NCBI RefSeq assembly: GCF_008634025.1 | Contig: NZ_PDCM01000002.1 | Coordinates: forward strand, 1,426,001-1,490,000 | Source of the DNA: Streptomyces albofaciens JCM 4342 | GTDB taxonomy: Bacteria > Actinomycetota > Actinomycetes > Streptomycetales > Streptomycetaceae | Direction: 5' to 3' | Length of the DNA stretch: 64,000 nt | In this document: positions 33,901-41,406 of the stretch, piece after piece | Position numbering within the stretch: the first letter of the stretch is position 1 | Layout: each line of letters begins with the position of its first letter | Program-made: the position numbers and the translations under genes | Notes under the pieces: generated by a model | What the model was told of the DNA's origin: nothing | Database searches by the model: none | What the model saw: only the letters and a program-made list of their open reading frames with translations

Positions 33901-33932
33901 GGTCCGCGGGCTCCCCGGTGAGCCCGCGGACC
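33901..33932 (+). terminator. Second strong hairpin downstream of the VOC remnant
   Basis: GGTCCGCGGGCTC (33901-33913) pairs perfectly with GAGCCCGCGGACC (33920-33932), 6-nt loop. The remaining intergenic DNA to 34158 is the promoter/leader of the L,D-transpeptidase gene, with an AT-rich patch around 33990-34025 but no convincing promoter pair. Confidence 0.7.
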
Positions 33933-34158
33933 TCGGCGTCTCCCCGCACCCAAGCGGAATTTCACCTTCCGCCAGTTCGACGCACGCCTGTACCAATCTG
34001 TGACACAAATATCCGTTTCTCCAGGCAACCGATCATGCGGGTCCAGCCGTCTGGATGGTCGGCGGTTGCCGACAACCGGCCCGGCGGTCCGACGACCGCA
34101 CCGGCGGCCGGGGCGGTGCCCGCCACAGCCAGTTGTGTTGCTTTGGAGGGAACCCCAC

Positions 34159-35334
34159 GTGCACGTCAGATCAGCCCGTCGCACAGTCCTGCTGTCCGCC
34201 GCCCTGGCGGGGGGCGCGCTGCTGACCGCGTGCGGAGCGGAGGGCGGCTCGCAGGCTTCGGACAAGCCGGCGGCGAAGGTGACCGTGACCCCGGCGGCCG
34301 GCAGCAAGTCGGCCGCGCTCGGCTCTCCGATATCCGTGAAGGTCAGCGGCGGCAGCCTCACCTCCGTCGAGGCCAAGGACGAGAAGGGGGAGAAGGTCGA
34401 GGGCCGGCTCTCCGGCGACGGCACGTCCTGGACCTCGAACGGCAAGGTCAAGCCGGCGACCACGTACACCGTGCACACCAAGACGAAGAACGGCGACGGC
34501 AAGGAGTCGGCCGCCGACGCGAGCTTCACCACCGAGAAGGCCGACAAGGTCAACAAGCTCACCAACACGCCGTCCAACGGGCAGACCGTCGGCACCGGCA
34601 TGCCGATCTCGATCCTCTTCGACCACCCGGTCGCCAAGGACCAGCGCGCCGAGATCCAGAAGTCGCTCAAGGTCACCACGCAGCCGCAGGTGGAGGGCGC
34701 CTGGGGCTGGGTCAAGGACTGGTCCGGCAAGGACCGCATCGACTGGCGGCCGAAGGACTACTGGCCGTCCGGCACCAAGGTGTCCGTCAAGGGCGACCTG
34801 GGCGGCATCAACTCCGGCAAGGACGGCGGCTGGTTCGCGCGCGACTACGACTTCGGGTTCACCATCGGCCCGGACCACAAGGCCGTCATCGACGTCCCGT
34901 CGCACACGATGACCCTGCTGGAGGACGGCAAGCCCGTCGGCACGATCCGCGGTTCCGCCGGCTCGCCGCAGGACCCGACGCGCGGCGGTGTGCACACCGT
35001 ACGCAGCAAGAACGCCGCCGAGACGATGGACTCCTCCACCATCGGCCACGGCAACGAGTGGATGCTGGACTCGAAGTGGGTGACGCATCTCACCGCGTCG
35101 GGCACCTTCCTGCACTCGGCGCCCTGGAACAAGTCGATCGGCGTGGTCAACAACAGCCACGGCTGCTTCGGCATGACCACCTCGGACGCCAAGCGGGCCT
35201 ACGACTTCCTGACGATCGGCTCCACGGTCGAGGTGAAGAACACCACCAGCACCAAGAAGACCGACGTGGGCAACGGTCTGGAGGTCTGGCAGGAGACCTG
35301 GGAGCAGTGGCAGAAGCGGAGCGCCGTGAAGTAA
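34159..35334 (+). CDS. L,D-transpeptidase lipoprotein (YkuD domain, LdtMt2-like)
   Basis: A 391-residue peptidoglycan cross-linking enzyme making 3-3 bonds. The signal peptide ends in the lipobox LLTAC (lipidated Cys25). Two Ig-like domains follow (about 50-125 and 130-235, with FDHPVAKDQRAEIQKSLKVT in the second) and then the YkuD catalytic domain (about 235-360). The catalytic motif is His319 in FLHSAPWN and Cys336 in NNSHGCFGM. The tail ends with WQETWEQWQKRSAVK, as in mycobacterial/actinobacterial Ldts of this class. The GTG at 34159 follows TTGGAGGGAACCCCAC. A stand-alone gene with its own terminator. Confidence 0.95.
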   Translation: MHVRSARRTVLLSAALAGGALLTACGAEGGSQASDKPAAKVTVTPAAGSKSAALGSPISVKVSGGSLTSVEAKDEKGEKVEGRLSGDGTSWTSNGKVKPATTYTVHTKTKNGDGKESAADASFTTEKADKVNKLTNTPSNGQTVGTGMPISILFDHPVAKDQRAEIQKSLKVTTQPQVEGAWGWVKDWSGKDRIDWRPKDYWPSGTKVSVKGDLGGINSGKDGGWFARDYDFGFTIGPDHKAVIDVPSHTMTLLEDGKPVGTIRGSAGSPQDPTRGGVHTVRSKNAAETMDSSTIGHGNEWMLDSKWVTHLTASGTFLHSAPWNKSIGVVNNSHGCFGMTTSDAKRAYDFLTIGSTVEVKNTTSTKKTDVGNGLEVWQETWEQWQKRSAVK

Positions 35335-35390
35335 CCGTTACGGCGGTGGCGCCGCCCGGGCGCCATGGCGCCTGCATGTGCGAGCGTGTG

Positions 35391-35423
35391 GTGGGGCTCC
35401 CCCGGAGGCGGGGCGAGCCCCAC
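35391..35423 (+). terminator. Stem-loop downstream of the L,D-transpeptidase gene
   Basis: GTGGGGCTC (35391-35399) pairs with GAGCCCCAC (35415-35423), with additional G/C pairs inside the loop. It is the likely transpeptidase terminator and isolates the next operon. Confidence 0.65.
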
Positions 35424-35483
35424 CCGTGGTTGCGGACGTGTTCGGACCACACCCCCGTGCCGGTCCGAACTGTCCGCCCCGCG

Positions 35484-35512
35484 TCACACCAGAGTCTTTG
35501 ACTCAGGTGTGA
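35484..35512. promoter_or_regulatory. 29-bp interrupted inverted repeat upstream of the XRE gene (candidate operator)
   Basis: TCACACC (35484-35490), A, GAGTC (35492-35496), then TTT, then GACTC (35500-35504), A, GGTGTGA (35506-35512). Both 13-nt arms match except for the A opposite A. A -35-like TTGACT (35498-35503) lies within it, and an AT-rich run follows (35511-35520). It lies about 120 bp upstream of the XRE start. A second small dyad, CCACT-AC-AGTGG, is at 35583-35594. An XRE-family dimer binding the large repeat to control its own operon is the simplest interpretation. Confidence 0.72.
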
Positions 35513-35630
35513 AGAATAGAGGCTCCGGGCGGAGCGTGCCAGCCCACGGGGGTGGGAGTGCCGATCCGTCCGGACGACCGGACCACTACAGTGGAAGTCT
35601 CACGTTTGGCCTTGAAGGGAGCGCGGCGCG

Positions 35631-36146
35631 ATGGGGGACGAGGACCGCGGGCCGGTCAGCCTGGCCGAAAAGCTGGACCGGCTGTTCCAGGAACGAAGTC
35701 GTGAGCGGGGCAGAGCACTGTCCGCCAACGACGTCGCCACCGAGATCAACATCAGGGCCGGCGAGCAGGTGATCTCCGGCAACTACATCTGGCAGCTGCG
35801 CAAGGGCAAGCGGGACAACCCGACCAAGCGCCACATCGAGGCGCTGGCGGAGTACTTCGGCGTGCCGGCCGCGCACTTCCACGACCAGCAGGACACGGGT
35901 GCCGGCGGCGCGTCCGCCGACCGGTCCGGCCGGCCGCCGGAGCTGCTGGAGGCGATGCAGGACGCGGGGGTCATCGCGATGGCCGCGCGCTTCATGGACA
36001 TGTCCGCCGAGTCCCGTACGGCCGTGCTGGAGATGATCGACCGGGTGCGGAAGCTGGAAGGGCTGCCGGATGTCGGCGGCACGACGGGCGGCCCGGCCGC
36101 CGATCCGGCCGGCAATCCGGGAGAAACCTGGCGTACCGCCCGCTGA
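35631..36146 (+). CDS. XRE-family helix-turn-helix transcriptional regulator
   Basis: A 171-residue DNA-binding protein. After a leader (SLAEKLDRLFQERSRERGRA) an expanded HTH occupies about residues 30-80: LSANDVATEINIRAGEQVIS, then GNYIWQLRKGKRDNPTKRHI and EALAEYFGVPAAHF. The linker is acidic and Gly-rich, followed by a C-terminal helix bundle (AMQDAGVIAMAARFMDMSAE, SRTAVLEMIDRVRKLEGLPD) likely for dimerisation or for recognition by the neighbouring protease. It heads an apparent operon with an ImmA/IrrE peptidase, a membrane protein and a P450. In ImmR-ImmA and DdrO-IrrE pairs the peptidase cleaves the XRE repressor. The start follows GAAGGGAGCGCGGCGCG. Confidence 0.9.
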   Translation: MGDEDRGPVSLAEKLDRLFQERSRERGRALSANDVATEINIRAGEQVISGNYIWQLRKGKRDNPTKRHIEALAEYFGVPAAHFHDQQDTGAGGASADRSGRPPELLEAMQDAGVIAMAARFMDMSAESRTAVLEMIDRVRKLEGLPDVGGTTGGPAADPAGNPGETWRTAR

Positions 36147-36149
36147 TCC

Positions 36150-36317
36150 ATGACGCCGACCGCCTTACGCGCCGCGCCCTCCCCGGCCGCTTCCCCATCC
36201 CCCTTCCCGTCCGCTTCTCCGCCCGCCGACGGGCCGGGGGACCGGACGGCCGGGGCCGCGGCAGCCCGCGGGCCCGCACACGACCCCGCCGGGGAGGGGC
36301 CATCCCGCACTGCATGA
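36150..36317 (+). CDS. Possible small ORF with a TTA codon between the XRE and peptidase genes
   Basis: A 55-codon frame beginning ATG at 36150 and ending TGA at 36315-36317. It has a low-complexity Pro/Ala/Ser sequence (PSPAASPSPFPSASPP) and contains a rare TTA leucine codon at 36165-36167. In Streptomyces TTA codons make translation dependent on bldA. It starts 4 bp after the XRE stop, but a ribosome site is not evident. It may be non-coding spacer; I report it with low confidence because the gap is otherwise unexplained. Confidence 0.25.
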   Translation: MTPTALRAAPSPAASPSPFPSASPPADGPGDRTAGAAAARGPAHDPAGEGPSRTA

Positions 36318-36364
36318 GACTGGCACGTGTACCTTTCATGGCCGAGGCCGAAGGAGAGCACGCC

Positions 36365-36895
36365 ATGAAGTTCACACGGCGCCCGGACCGTGTGCCGGCA
36401 GACTGTTCGGACCGGCTGCGGGGGCTGCACATCCCGCGCCCCTTCGAGCTGGGTGCCTTCCTGGACCGGCTCGCCGCACAGCGCGGCCGCCCGATCCATC
36501 TGGAACCCCAGGTCACCCCGCCCGCCGGGCCCTGCGGCCTGTGGATCGCCACCAGCCGGGCCGACTACGTCTTCTACGACGCGGCCACCACCGCGCTGCA
36601 CCGCGACCACATCGTGCTGCACGAGGTCGGCCACATGCTCAGCGGCCACTCCAACCTGCTCTCCGGAGAGGTCGCGCAGACCCTGGTGCCCGACCTCGAC
36701 CCCGGCTCGGTGGAATCCGTCCTCGGCCGCAGCCACTACAGCGACCAGGACGAGCAGGAAGCCGAGATGATCGCCTCGCTGATCCTGCGCCGCGCCGACC
36801 GTACCCCCGCCCGCCGACCGGCGACGTCCCAGCAGGCCGAGGTCCTCAGCCGCATGGACGACGTCTTCGGCTCACCGAAGCGACGGCAGAACTGA
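36365..36895 (+). CDS. ImmA/IrrE-family zinc metallopeptidase
   Basis: A 176-residue cytoplasmic peptidase. It has the zinc site HEVGH at residues 86-90 and a third ligand Glu132 in QEAEMIASLIL. Residues 20-75 form the small sheet that precedes the active helix in this family (PFELGAFLDRLAAQRGRPIH, CGLWIATSRADYVFYDA). The C-terminus is basic. Related peptidases release XRE repressors after damage or quorum signals. The ATG at 36365 follows AAGGAGAGCACGCC. Only 2 bp separate its stop from the membrane-protein ATG, so the two are cotranscribed. Confidence 0.9.
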   Translation: MKFTRRPDRVPADCSDRLRGLHIPRPFELGAFLDRLAAQRGRPIHLEPQVTPPAGPCGLWIATSRADYVFYDAATTALHRDHIVLHEVGHMLSGHSNLLSGEVAQTLVPDLDPGSVESVLGRSHYSDQDEQEAEMIASLILRRADRTPARRPATSQQAEVLSRMDDVFGSPKRRQN

Positions 36896-36897
36896 AG

Positions 36898-38142
36898 ATG
36901 GTCAACGTTCTCTTCCTGTCCATAGCGGCCGTCCTGCTGCTGGCGGCCGCGTACAAGGCGCGGCCGCTGCTGCGCCGGCCGCGGCCGCGTGGCCTGGGCG
37001 CCCTGTGCGGTTTCCTGACCGGACTGGGCGCCTCTCTGGTGTTCCTGACGCCCGTCGTGGGTGACGCGCTGAGCGTCGTGTATCCGAAGCTGGGCCGGCT
37101 ACTGGGCAACTGCAGCACGCTGGCCGCCGCCACCTGCATCTCGATCCTGCTGCTGCGCTTCAACGAGGAGCCGCCGGACGCGGACCGCAAGGCGCGCCAC
37201 CGGCTCGTCACGCTGGGCGTCGTCCTGGTCGCGATGGCCGTCCTCTTCTTCTCCTCGCCGGTGGACGACGCCCCGGGCGCGCCCACCTTCGGCGAGCTGC
37301 CGCGCACCGAACCGCTGCTGAACATCTATGTGCTGGTGTTCACCGCGCACCTCGGCGCCGCGATCGTCGACCTGCTGCGCCAGTCCCTGCGCTACTCCCG
37401 GCACGCGCCGCGCACCAGCCTCCGGTACGGGCTGCGCGTCATCGCCTTCGGCTGCGCGCTGGGCATGGTCTACATCGGCTACAAGATCGTCCATGTGGTC
37501 GGGCTGTGGACCGACGCCGGCTGGCTGCCGCCCGAGCAGCTGTGCACCTCGCTGGTGACGCCCGCGACCTGCACGTTCAGCGTCGGTCTGCCCGCGATCT
37601 GCAGCCTGTTGCTCGTCATCGGCGTGCTGCTGCCCGCGATCGGCCCGGCGCTGGCCTGGCCCGTGCGGCGGATCCACCTGTGGCATCTGCACCGCGGCCT
37701 GCGCCCGCTGTGGGCCGCGCTGTCGGCGGCGGTGCCGGAGATCCGGCTCACCGCCACCGACCGGATGTACGCGGCGCCCGACGCCGAGTTCCGCCTCTAC
37801 CGGCGGGTCATCGAGATACGCGACGGCATGCTGGCGCTGCGCCCGCACCGCAGCGACGAGGTCCGGCGCGCCGCCGAGCAGCGGCTGCGCGCCGCCGGGG
37901 CGGACGCGCGGGAGCTGGACGCCGGGGTCGAGGCGGCGGTGCTGGCGGCGGCGCTGGAGTCGCGGCGCGGCGGGCGCGCGCCCGAGCACGCGGTCAGCGC
38001 CGAGGACGCCACGCTGACCCGCCCCGAGCTGACCAACCTGATCGACGAGGCCCGCTGGCTGCGCCGGGTCTCGCACGCCTTCGTGGCGTCCGGCGCGGGC
38101 CCCGCGCCGGCGCCGGAGTCCCGGCCCGCCGCAGGAATCTGA
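36898..38142 (+). CDS. MAB_1171c / DUF6545 family multispanning membrane protein
   Basis: A 414-residue membrane protein of unknown function. About seven TM helices fill residues 1-262 (for example VLFLSIAAVLLLAAAYK at the start, LGALCGFLTGLGASLVFLTP, VTLGVVLVAMAVLFFSSP, LLNIYVLVFTAHLGAAIVDL, LRVIAFGCALGMVYIGYKIV, and ICSLLLVIGVLLPAIGPALA). A cytoplasmic helical tail follows (about 265-414) with a conserved-looking WHLHRGLRPLWAALSAAVPE motif and RLYRRVIEIRDGMLALRP. It resembles the family annotated as MAB_1171c putative transporter / DUF6545, which I recall being encoded beside XRE and ImmA/IrrE-type genes in actinomycetes. Function is unproven. A P450 gene follows 8 bp later. Confidence 0.8.
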   Translation: MVNVLFLSIAAVLLLAAAYKARPLLRRPRPRGLGALCGFLTGLGASLVFLTPVVGDALSVVYPKLGRLLGNCSTLAAATCISILLLRFNEEPPDADRKARHRLVTLGVVLVAMAVLFFSSPVDDAPGAPTFGELPRTEPLLNIYVLVFTAHLGAAIVDLLRQSLRYSRHAPRTSLRYGLRVIAFGCALGMVYIGYKIVHVVGLWTDAGWLPPEQLCTSLVTPATCTFSVGLPAICSLLLVIGVLLPAIGPALAWPVRRIHLWHLHRGLRPLWAALSAAVPEIRLTATDRMYAAPDAEFRLYRRVIEIRDGMLALRPHRSDEVRRAAEQRLRAAGADARELDAGVEAAVLAAALESRRGGRAPEHAVSAEDATLTRPELTNLIDEARWLRRVSHAFVASGAGPAPAPESRPAAGI

Positions 38143-38150
38143 GGTCACCC

Positions 38151-39356
38151 GTGAGCCACCCCATGGAGTCACCGGAGTTCTTCCGCGACCCGTACCCGCT
38201 GCTCGCCGCGCTGCGCGCGCGGGGCCCGGTCCAGCGGGTACGGTCCGGGCCGCACGGCGCGACCTGGCTGGTCACCGGCTGGGCCGAGGCCCGCAGCGCG
38301 CTGGCGGAGCCCCGGCTCTCCAAAAACACCACCCGCTACTTCGCCGACAAGCCGTCCAAGCGCAACCTGGCCCCCGCCGTCAGCGCCACCATGCTGGCCA
38401 CCGACCCGCCGGACCACACCCGGCTGCGCCGCCTGGCCGTCAAGGCGTTCACCCCGGCGGCGGTGGCCCGCCTGGAGCCGCGGGTGGCGGCGATCACGGA
38501 CGGCCTGCTGGAGGCGATGGCCGTACGCGGTGACACGGCGGACCTCGTCGAGGACTTCGCCGTACCGCTGCCCATCGAGGTCATCGGCGACCTGCTCGGC
38601 GTCCCCCGCGAGGACCGCCCGGCGCTGCGCCGCTGGTCCAACGACCTCTTCGCGGCCGGTGCCCCGGACACCATCGACGCGGCCTCGCACGCCATCAGCG
38701 ACTACATGGCGGAGCTGATCGCGCAGAAGCGGGCCGCGGGCTCCGGGGCCGGGGCGGACCTGCTCACCGAGCTGATCGCCGCGCGCGACGAGGGCGACCG
38801 GCTCAGCGAGTTCGAACTGGTCTCGCTGGCCGTCCTGCTGGTCGTCGCCGGGCACGAGACGACCACCAGCCTGATCGGCAACGGCGCGCTCGCGCTCCTC
38901 CAGGACGACGCGCTCCGTACCCGCCTGCGGCAGGATCCCGCCCTCATCCCGGACGCCGTGGAGGAACTGCTGCGCTACGACTCGCCGATCACCACGGCCA
39001 CGTTCCGGTACGCGGCCGAACCGCTCACCCTCGGCGGCGCCGAGATCGCGGCGGGCGACGTCGTCCTGGTCTCGCCGGGCGCCGCCAACCGCGACCCGGC
39101 CCGGTTCCCCGACCCGGACGCGGTCACCCCCGGCCGTTCCGCCGGCCACCTCTCCTTCGGCCACGGCCCGCACCACTGCCTGGGTGCGCCGCTGGCCCGC
39201 CTGGAGGCGCGGATCGCCTTCCGGGCGCTGCTCACCCGCTTCCCCGGCCTGCGCCTGGCCGTCCCGCCCGGCGAACTCCCGTGGCGCCACACCCGCCTGA
39301 TGCGCGGCCTGACGCACCTTCCGGTCACCTGGTCGGCGCGGGTCACGGATTGTTGA
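38151..39356 (+). CDS. Cytochrome P450 of the XRE-IrrE-DUF6545 array
   Basis: A 401-residue soluble bacterial P450. Canonical motifs: I-helix AGHETT at 233-238, ExxR in EELLRYDSPIT, and the heme loop FGHGPHHCLG with axial Cys343. The sequence resembles CYP107-type enzymes acting on polyketide- or terpenoid-like small molecules. It starts at GTG 38151, 8 bp after the membrane-protein stop and behind GAGGTCACCC; an ATG four codons in is possible. No ferredoxin gene is adjacent. Position in the array suggests it makes or modifies a molecule linked to the regulatory module. Its 3' end overlaps the convergent response regulator gene by 14 bp. Confidence 0.92.
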   Translation: MSHPMESPEFFRDPYPLLAALRARGPVQRVRSGPHGATWLVTGWAEARSALAEPRLSKNTTRYFADKPSKRNLAPAVSATMLATDPPDHTRLRRLAVKAFTPAAVARLEPRVAAITDGLLEAMAVRGDTADLVEDFAVPLPIEVIGDLLGVPREDRPALRRWSNDLFAAGAPDTIDAASHAISDYMAELIAQKRAAGSGAGADLLTELIAARDEGDRLSEFELVSLAVLLVVAGHETTTSLIGNGALALLQDDALRTRLRQDPALIPDAVEELLRYDSPITTATFRYAAEPLTLGGAEIAAGDVVLVSPGAANRDPARFPDPDAVTPGRSAGHLSFGHGPHHCLGAPLARLEARIAFRALLTRFPGLRLAVPPGELPWRHTRLMRGLTHLPVTWSARVTDC

Positions 39357-39990
39357 GGTAGGCGAGGACGGCGAGGACGCGGCGGTTGCCCGCCTCGTCG
39401 TCGGTGATGCCGAGCTTGCCGAACATGGACGTGGTGTATTTGCTGATGGCGCTGTCGCTGAGGAACAGCCGCCGCCCGATGGCCTGATTGGACAGTCCTT
39501 CGGCCATCAGGGCGAGGACGGCGTGCTCGCGTTCGGTGAGCCCGCCGAGCCGCCGGGTCGCGGAACCACCGGCCAGCAGTTTGGCGATGACGGCCGGGTC
39601 CATGGCGGTCCCGCCGCCGGCGACGCGTTCCAGGGCGTCGACGAACTGGCCGCCGTCGAAGACGCTCTCCTTGAGGAAGTAGCCGATGCCGCCGGCGCCG
39701 TCGGCCAGCAGCTCGCGGGCGTAGAGCTGCTCCACGTGCTGGGAGAGGATCAGGACCGGCAGTCCGGGCACCTCGGCGCGGGCGGCGAGCGCCGCGCGCA
39801 GGCCCTCGTCCGACTGGTCCGGCGGCATCCGGACGTCCACGACGGAGACGTCCGGCCGCCACTTGAGCAGCGCGTCGAGCGTCTCGGGGCCGGTGGCCGC
39901 CGTGGCCACCACTTCGTGTCCGTACGCCTCGATGAGGCGCACCATCCCGTCGCGCAGGAGGTAGAGGTCTTCGGCTACGAGGACGCGCAT
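39343..39990 (-). CDS. NarL/LuxR-family response regulator
   Basis: A 215-residue regulator. The receiver domain has acidic residues E7/D8, phospho-acceptor Asp52 (VVDVRMPP) and a later Lys in FLKESVF. The C-terminal LuxR HTH (about 150-200) reads LGGLTEREHAVLALMAEGLS and NQAIGRRLFLSDSAISKYTT. The start codon overlaps the 3' end of the kinase gene by 16 bp, so the two are coupled. Its stop region overlaps the end of the convergent P450 gene. Likely binding sites are the two palindromes in the divergent promoter of this locus. Confidence 0.92.
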   Translation of the reverse strand: MRVLVAEDLYLLRDGMVRLIEAYGHEVVATAATGPETLDALLKWRPDVSVVDVRMPPDQSDEGLRAALAARAEVPGLPVLILSQHVEQLYARELLADGAGGIGYFLKESVFDGGQFVDALERVAGGGTAMDPAVIAKLLAGGSATRRLGGLTEREHAVLALMAEGLSNQAIGRRLFLSDSAISKYTTSMFGKLGITDDEAGNRRVLAVLAYLNNP

Positions 39991-41234
39991 GGCACCATCA
40001 TCCTCACTCGGGTCGGGCCGCCGTCCGGGCTGGTGATCTCCACGGTGCCGTCGAAGACCGCGAGGCGGCGGCGCAGCCCCTCCAGTCCCCCGCCGGGCCG
40101 CATTGCGGCCCCGCCCCGGCCGTCGTCCTCGACCTCCACGGCCAGGCCGGTGTCGTCCTGCGTGAGGGAGATCCGGGCCCGGGTCGCGTGGGCGTGCTTG
40201 GCCGCGTTGGCCGCCAGTTCGGCGATGCCGAAGTACAGGGCGGCTTCGACCGGCGGGTCCAGGGGCCCCCGCACATCGGCGTCGACGGTCGTTTCGAGCG
40301 GGCTGTCCAGGGCGAAGGCGCGGACGGCGTCGACCAGCCCGCGTTCGTTGAGCACCGGCGGGTTGATGCCCCGGACGAGTTCGCGGAGTTCGGTCAGGGA
40401 CGCGGTGGCGCCCGCCCGCGCTTCCCGCAGCAGCGCCCTGGCCCGCTCCGGGTCGGTCTCCATCAGCTTCTCGGCGGTCGCCAGGGAGAGTCCGAGCCCG
40501 ACCAGCCGGGCCTGCGCCCCGTCGTGCAGGTCCCGCTCGATCCGGCGGATCTCGGCGGCCTGCGCGACCGTGGTGTCCGCGCGCTGGGCGGTCAGCTCGT
40601 CCACCCGGCCCGCCAGCAGCATCGCGGGCGAGGGGCGCAGGAAGCGGACGGCCACCGGCTCGACGGGCCGCCAGGCGTACGGGGCGGAGGCGATCGCCAC
40701 GACCAGGCCGAGCACGCCGGCGAGGCGCGGGGCCAGGTCCGGCCGGCCGAGTCCGAGGACCGCCACCGCGATCCCGGCCGGCGGGACGGCCGCGACCACC
40801 CCGGCGGTGAACGGCACGATGGCCGTGAACCGCAGGTCGCGCCAGGTCGCGGGGTCCCTCCACCGGTTCCGCGTCCGCTGGTCCAGGAGGGCGTCGCGGC
40901 GGGTGCGCTCGTAGGAGCGGCCGTTCCACCAGTAGCCGGTGGACAGCTGGGTCACCGGCGCGGCCTGCCGGTATCCGGCGGGGACGGTGGTGGCCGTCCA
41001 CTTCGCGACGAGGTGCCGGACGGTCCGGCAGACCGGGCGGGACAGGGCGAGCGTGCCCACACACACCAGCACCAGCGGCCCCACCCATGACCAGGGGTTC
41101 GCCGCGCCCCACCAGATCCCCCACGCCACGGCCGCGGCCCACACCGCCGGCACCAGCATGCTGACGACCGTCACCGCGCAGGCCCGTACGAACCCCACGC
41201 AGGCGCCGGACGCCCATGACACCACCTGTCGCAT
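39975..41234 (-). CDS. Sensor histidine kinase (HisKA_3, NarL partner)
   Basis: A 419-residue membrane kinase. The N-terminus has two TM helices (residues 20-44 and 49-66), a soluble segment (residues 75-135), and a second hydrophobic pair (135-160, 168-186), then a coiled linker. The dimerisation/phospho-acceptor domain is HisKA_3 with His237 in RRIERDLHDGAQ. The ATPase domain shows IAELAANAAKHAHATRA (N box) and VEDDGRGG. It has no obvious extracellular sensor, so it probably senses membrane or envelope state like LiaS/DesK. Divergent from a small membrane protein gene at 41407. Confidence 0.9.
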   Translation of the reverse strand: MRQVVSWASGACVGFVRACAVTVVSMLVPAVWAAAVAWGIWWGAANPWSWVGPLVLVCVGTLALSRPVCRTVRHLVAKWTATTVPAGYRQAAPVTQLSTGYWWNGRSYERTRRDALLDQRTRNRWRDPATWRDLRFTAIVPFTAGVVAAVPPAGIAVAVLGLGRPDLAPRLAGVLGLVVAIASAPYAWRPVEPVAVRFLRPSPAMLLAGRVDELTAQRADTTVAQAAEIRRIERDLHDGAQARLVGLGLSLATAEKLMETDPERARALLREARAGATASLTELRELVRGINPPVLNERGLVDAVRAFALDSPLETTVDADVRGPLDPPVEAALYFGIAELAANAAKHAHATRARISLTQDDTGLAVEVEDDGRGGAAMRPGGGLEGLRRRLAVFDGTVEITSPDGGPTRVRMMVPCASS

Positions 41235-41300
41235 GACTCTTTCCCTCTGCTTCGGAACCCCGGTCTCCGCTCACTGTGGCACCCGCCCGACCAGCACTGA

Positions 41301-41337
41301 AGTGGGTCTGGACCCACTCTTGCGTGGGTCCGGACCC
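41301..41337. promoter_or_regulatory. Two phased palindromes in the kinase / membrane-protein divergent promoter
   Basis: Dyad 1 (41301-41318): AGTGGGTC-TG-GACCCACT, perfect 8-bp arms. Dyad 2 (41326-41337): GGGTCCGGACCC, perfect 12-bp palindrome in the same GGGTC/GACCC vocabulary. Their centres are 22 bp apart, two helical turns, so two regulator dimers could sit on the same DNA face. It lies about 70 bp upstream of both start codons. Confidence 0.7.
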
Positions 41338-41406
41338 GTACCGCGGGGCTTCGGCGCTCCTTAACTTCGACACCACGTCAGCAGGACATGAAGGAGCAGA
41401 AGGATC

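Noticed and set aside
33933..34158. A ydaO-type (c-di-AMP) riboswitch in front of the L,D-transpeptidase, as found before some Streptomyces wall-hydrolase genes.
   Set aside because: The conserved ydaO core segments are not visible; only a generic leader with hairpins is present.
36314..36364. Earlier ATG (36314) for the ImmA/IrrE peptidase.
   Set aside because: It lacks a ribosome site, while AAGGAG sits at the proper distance before the ATG at 36365.
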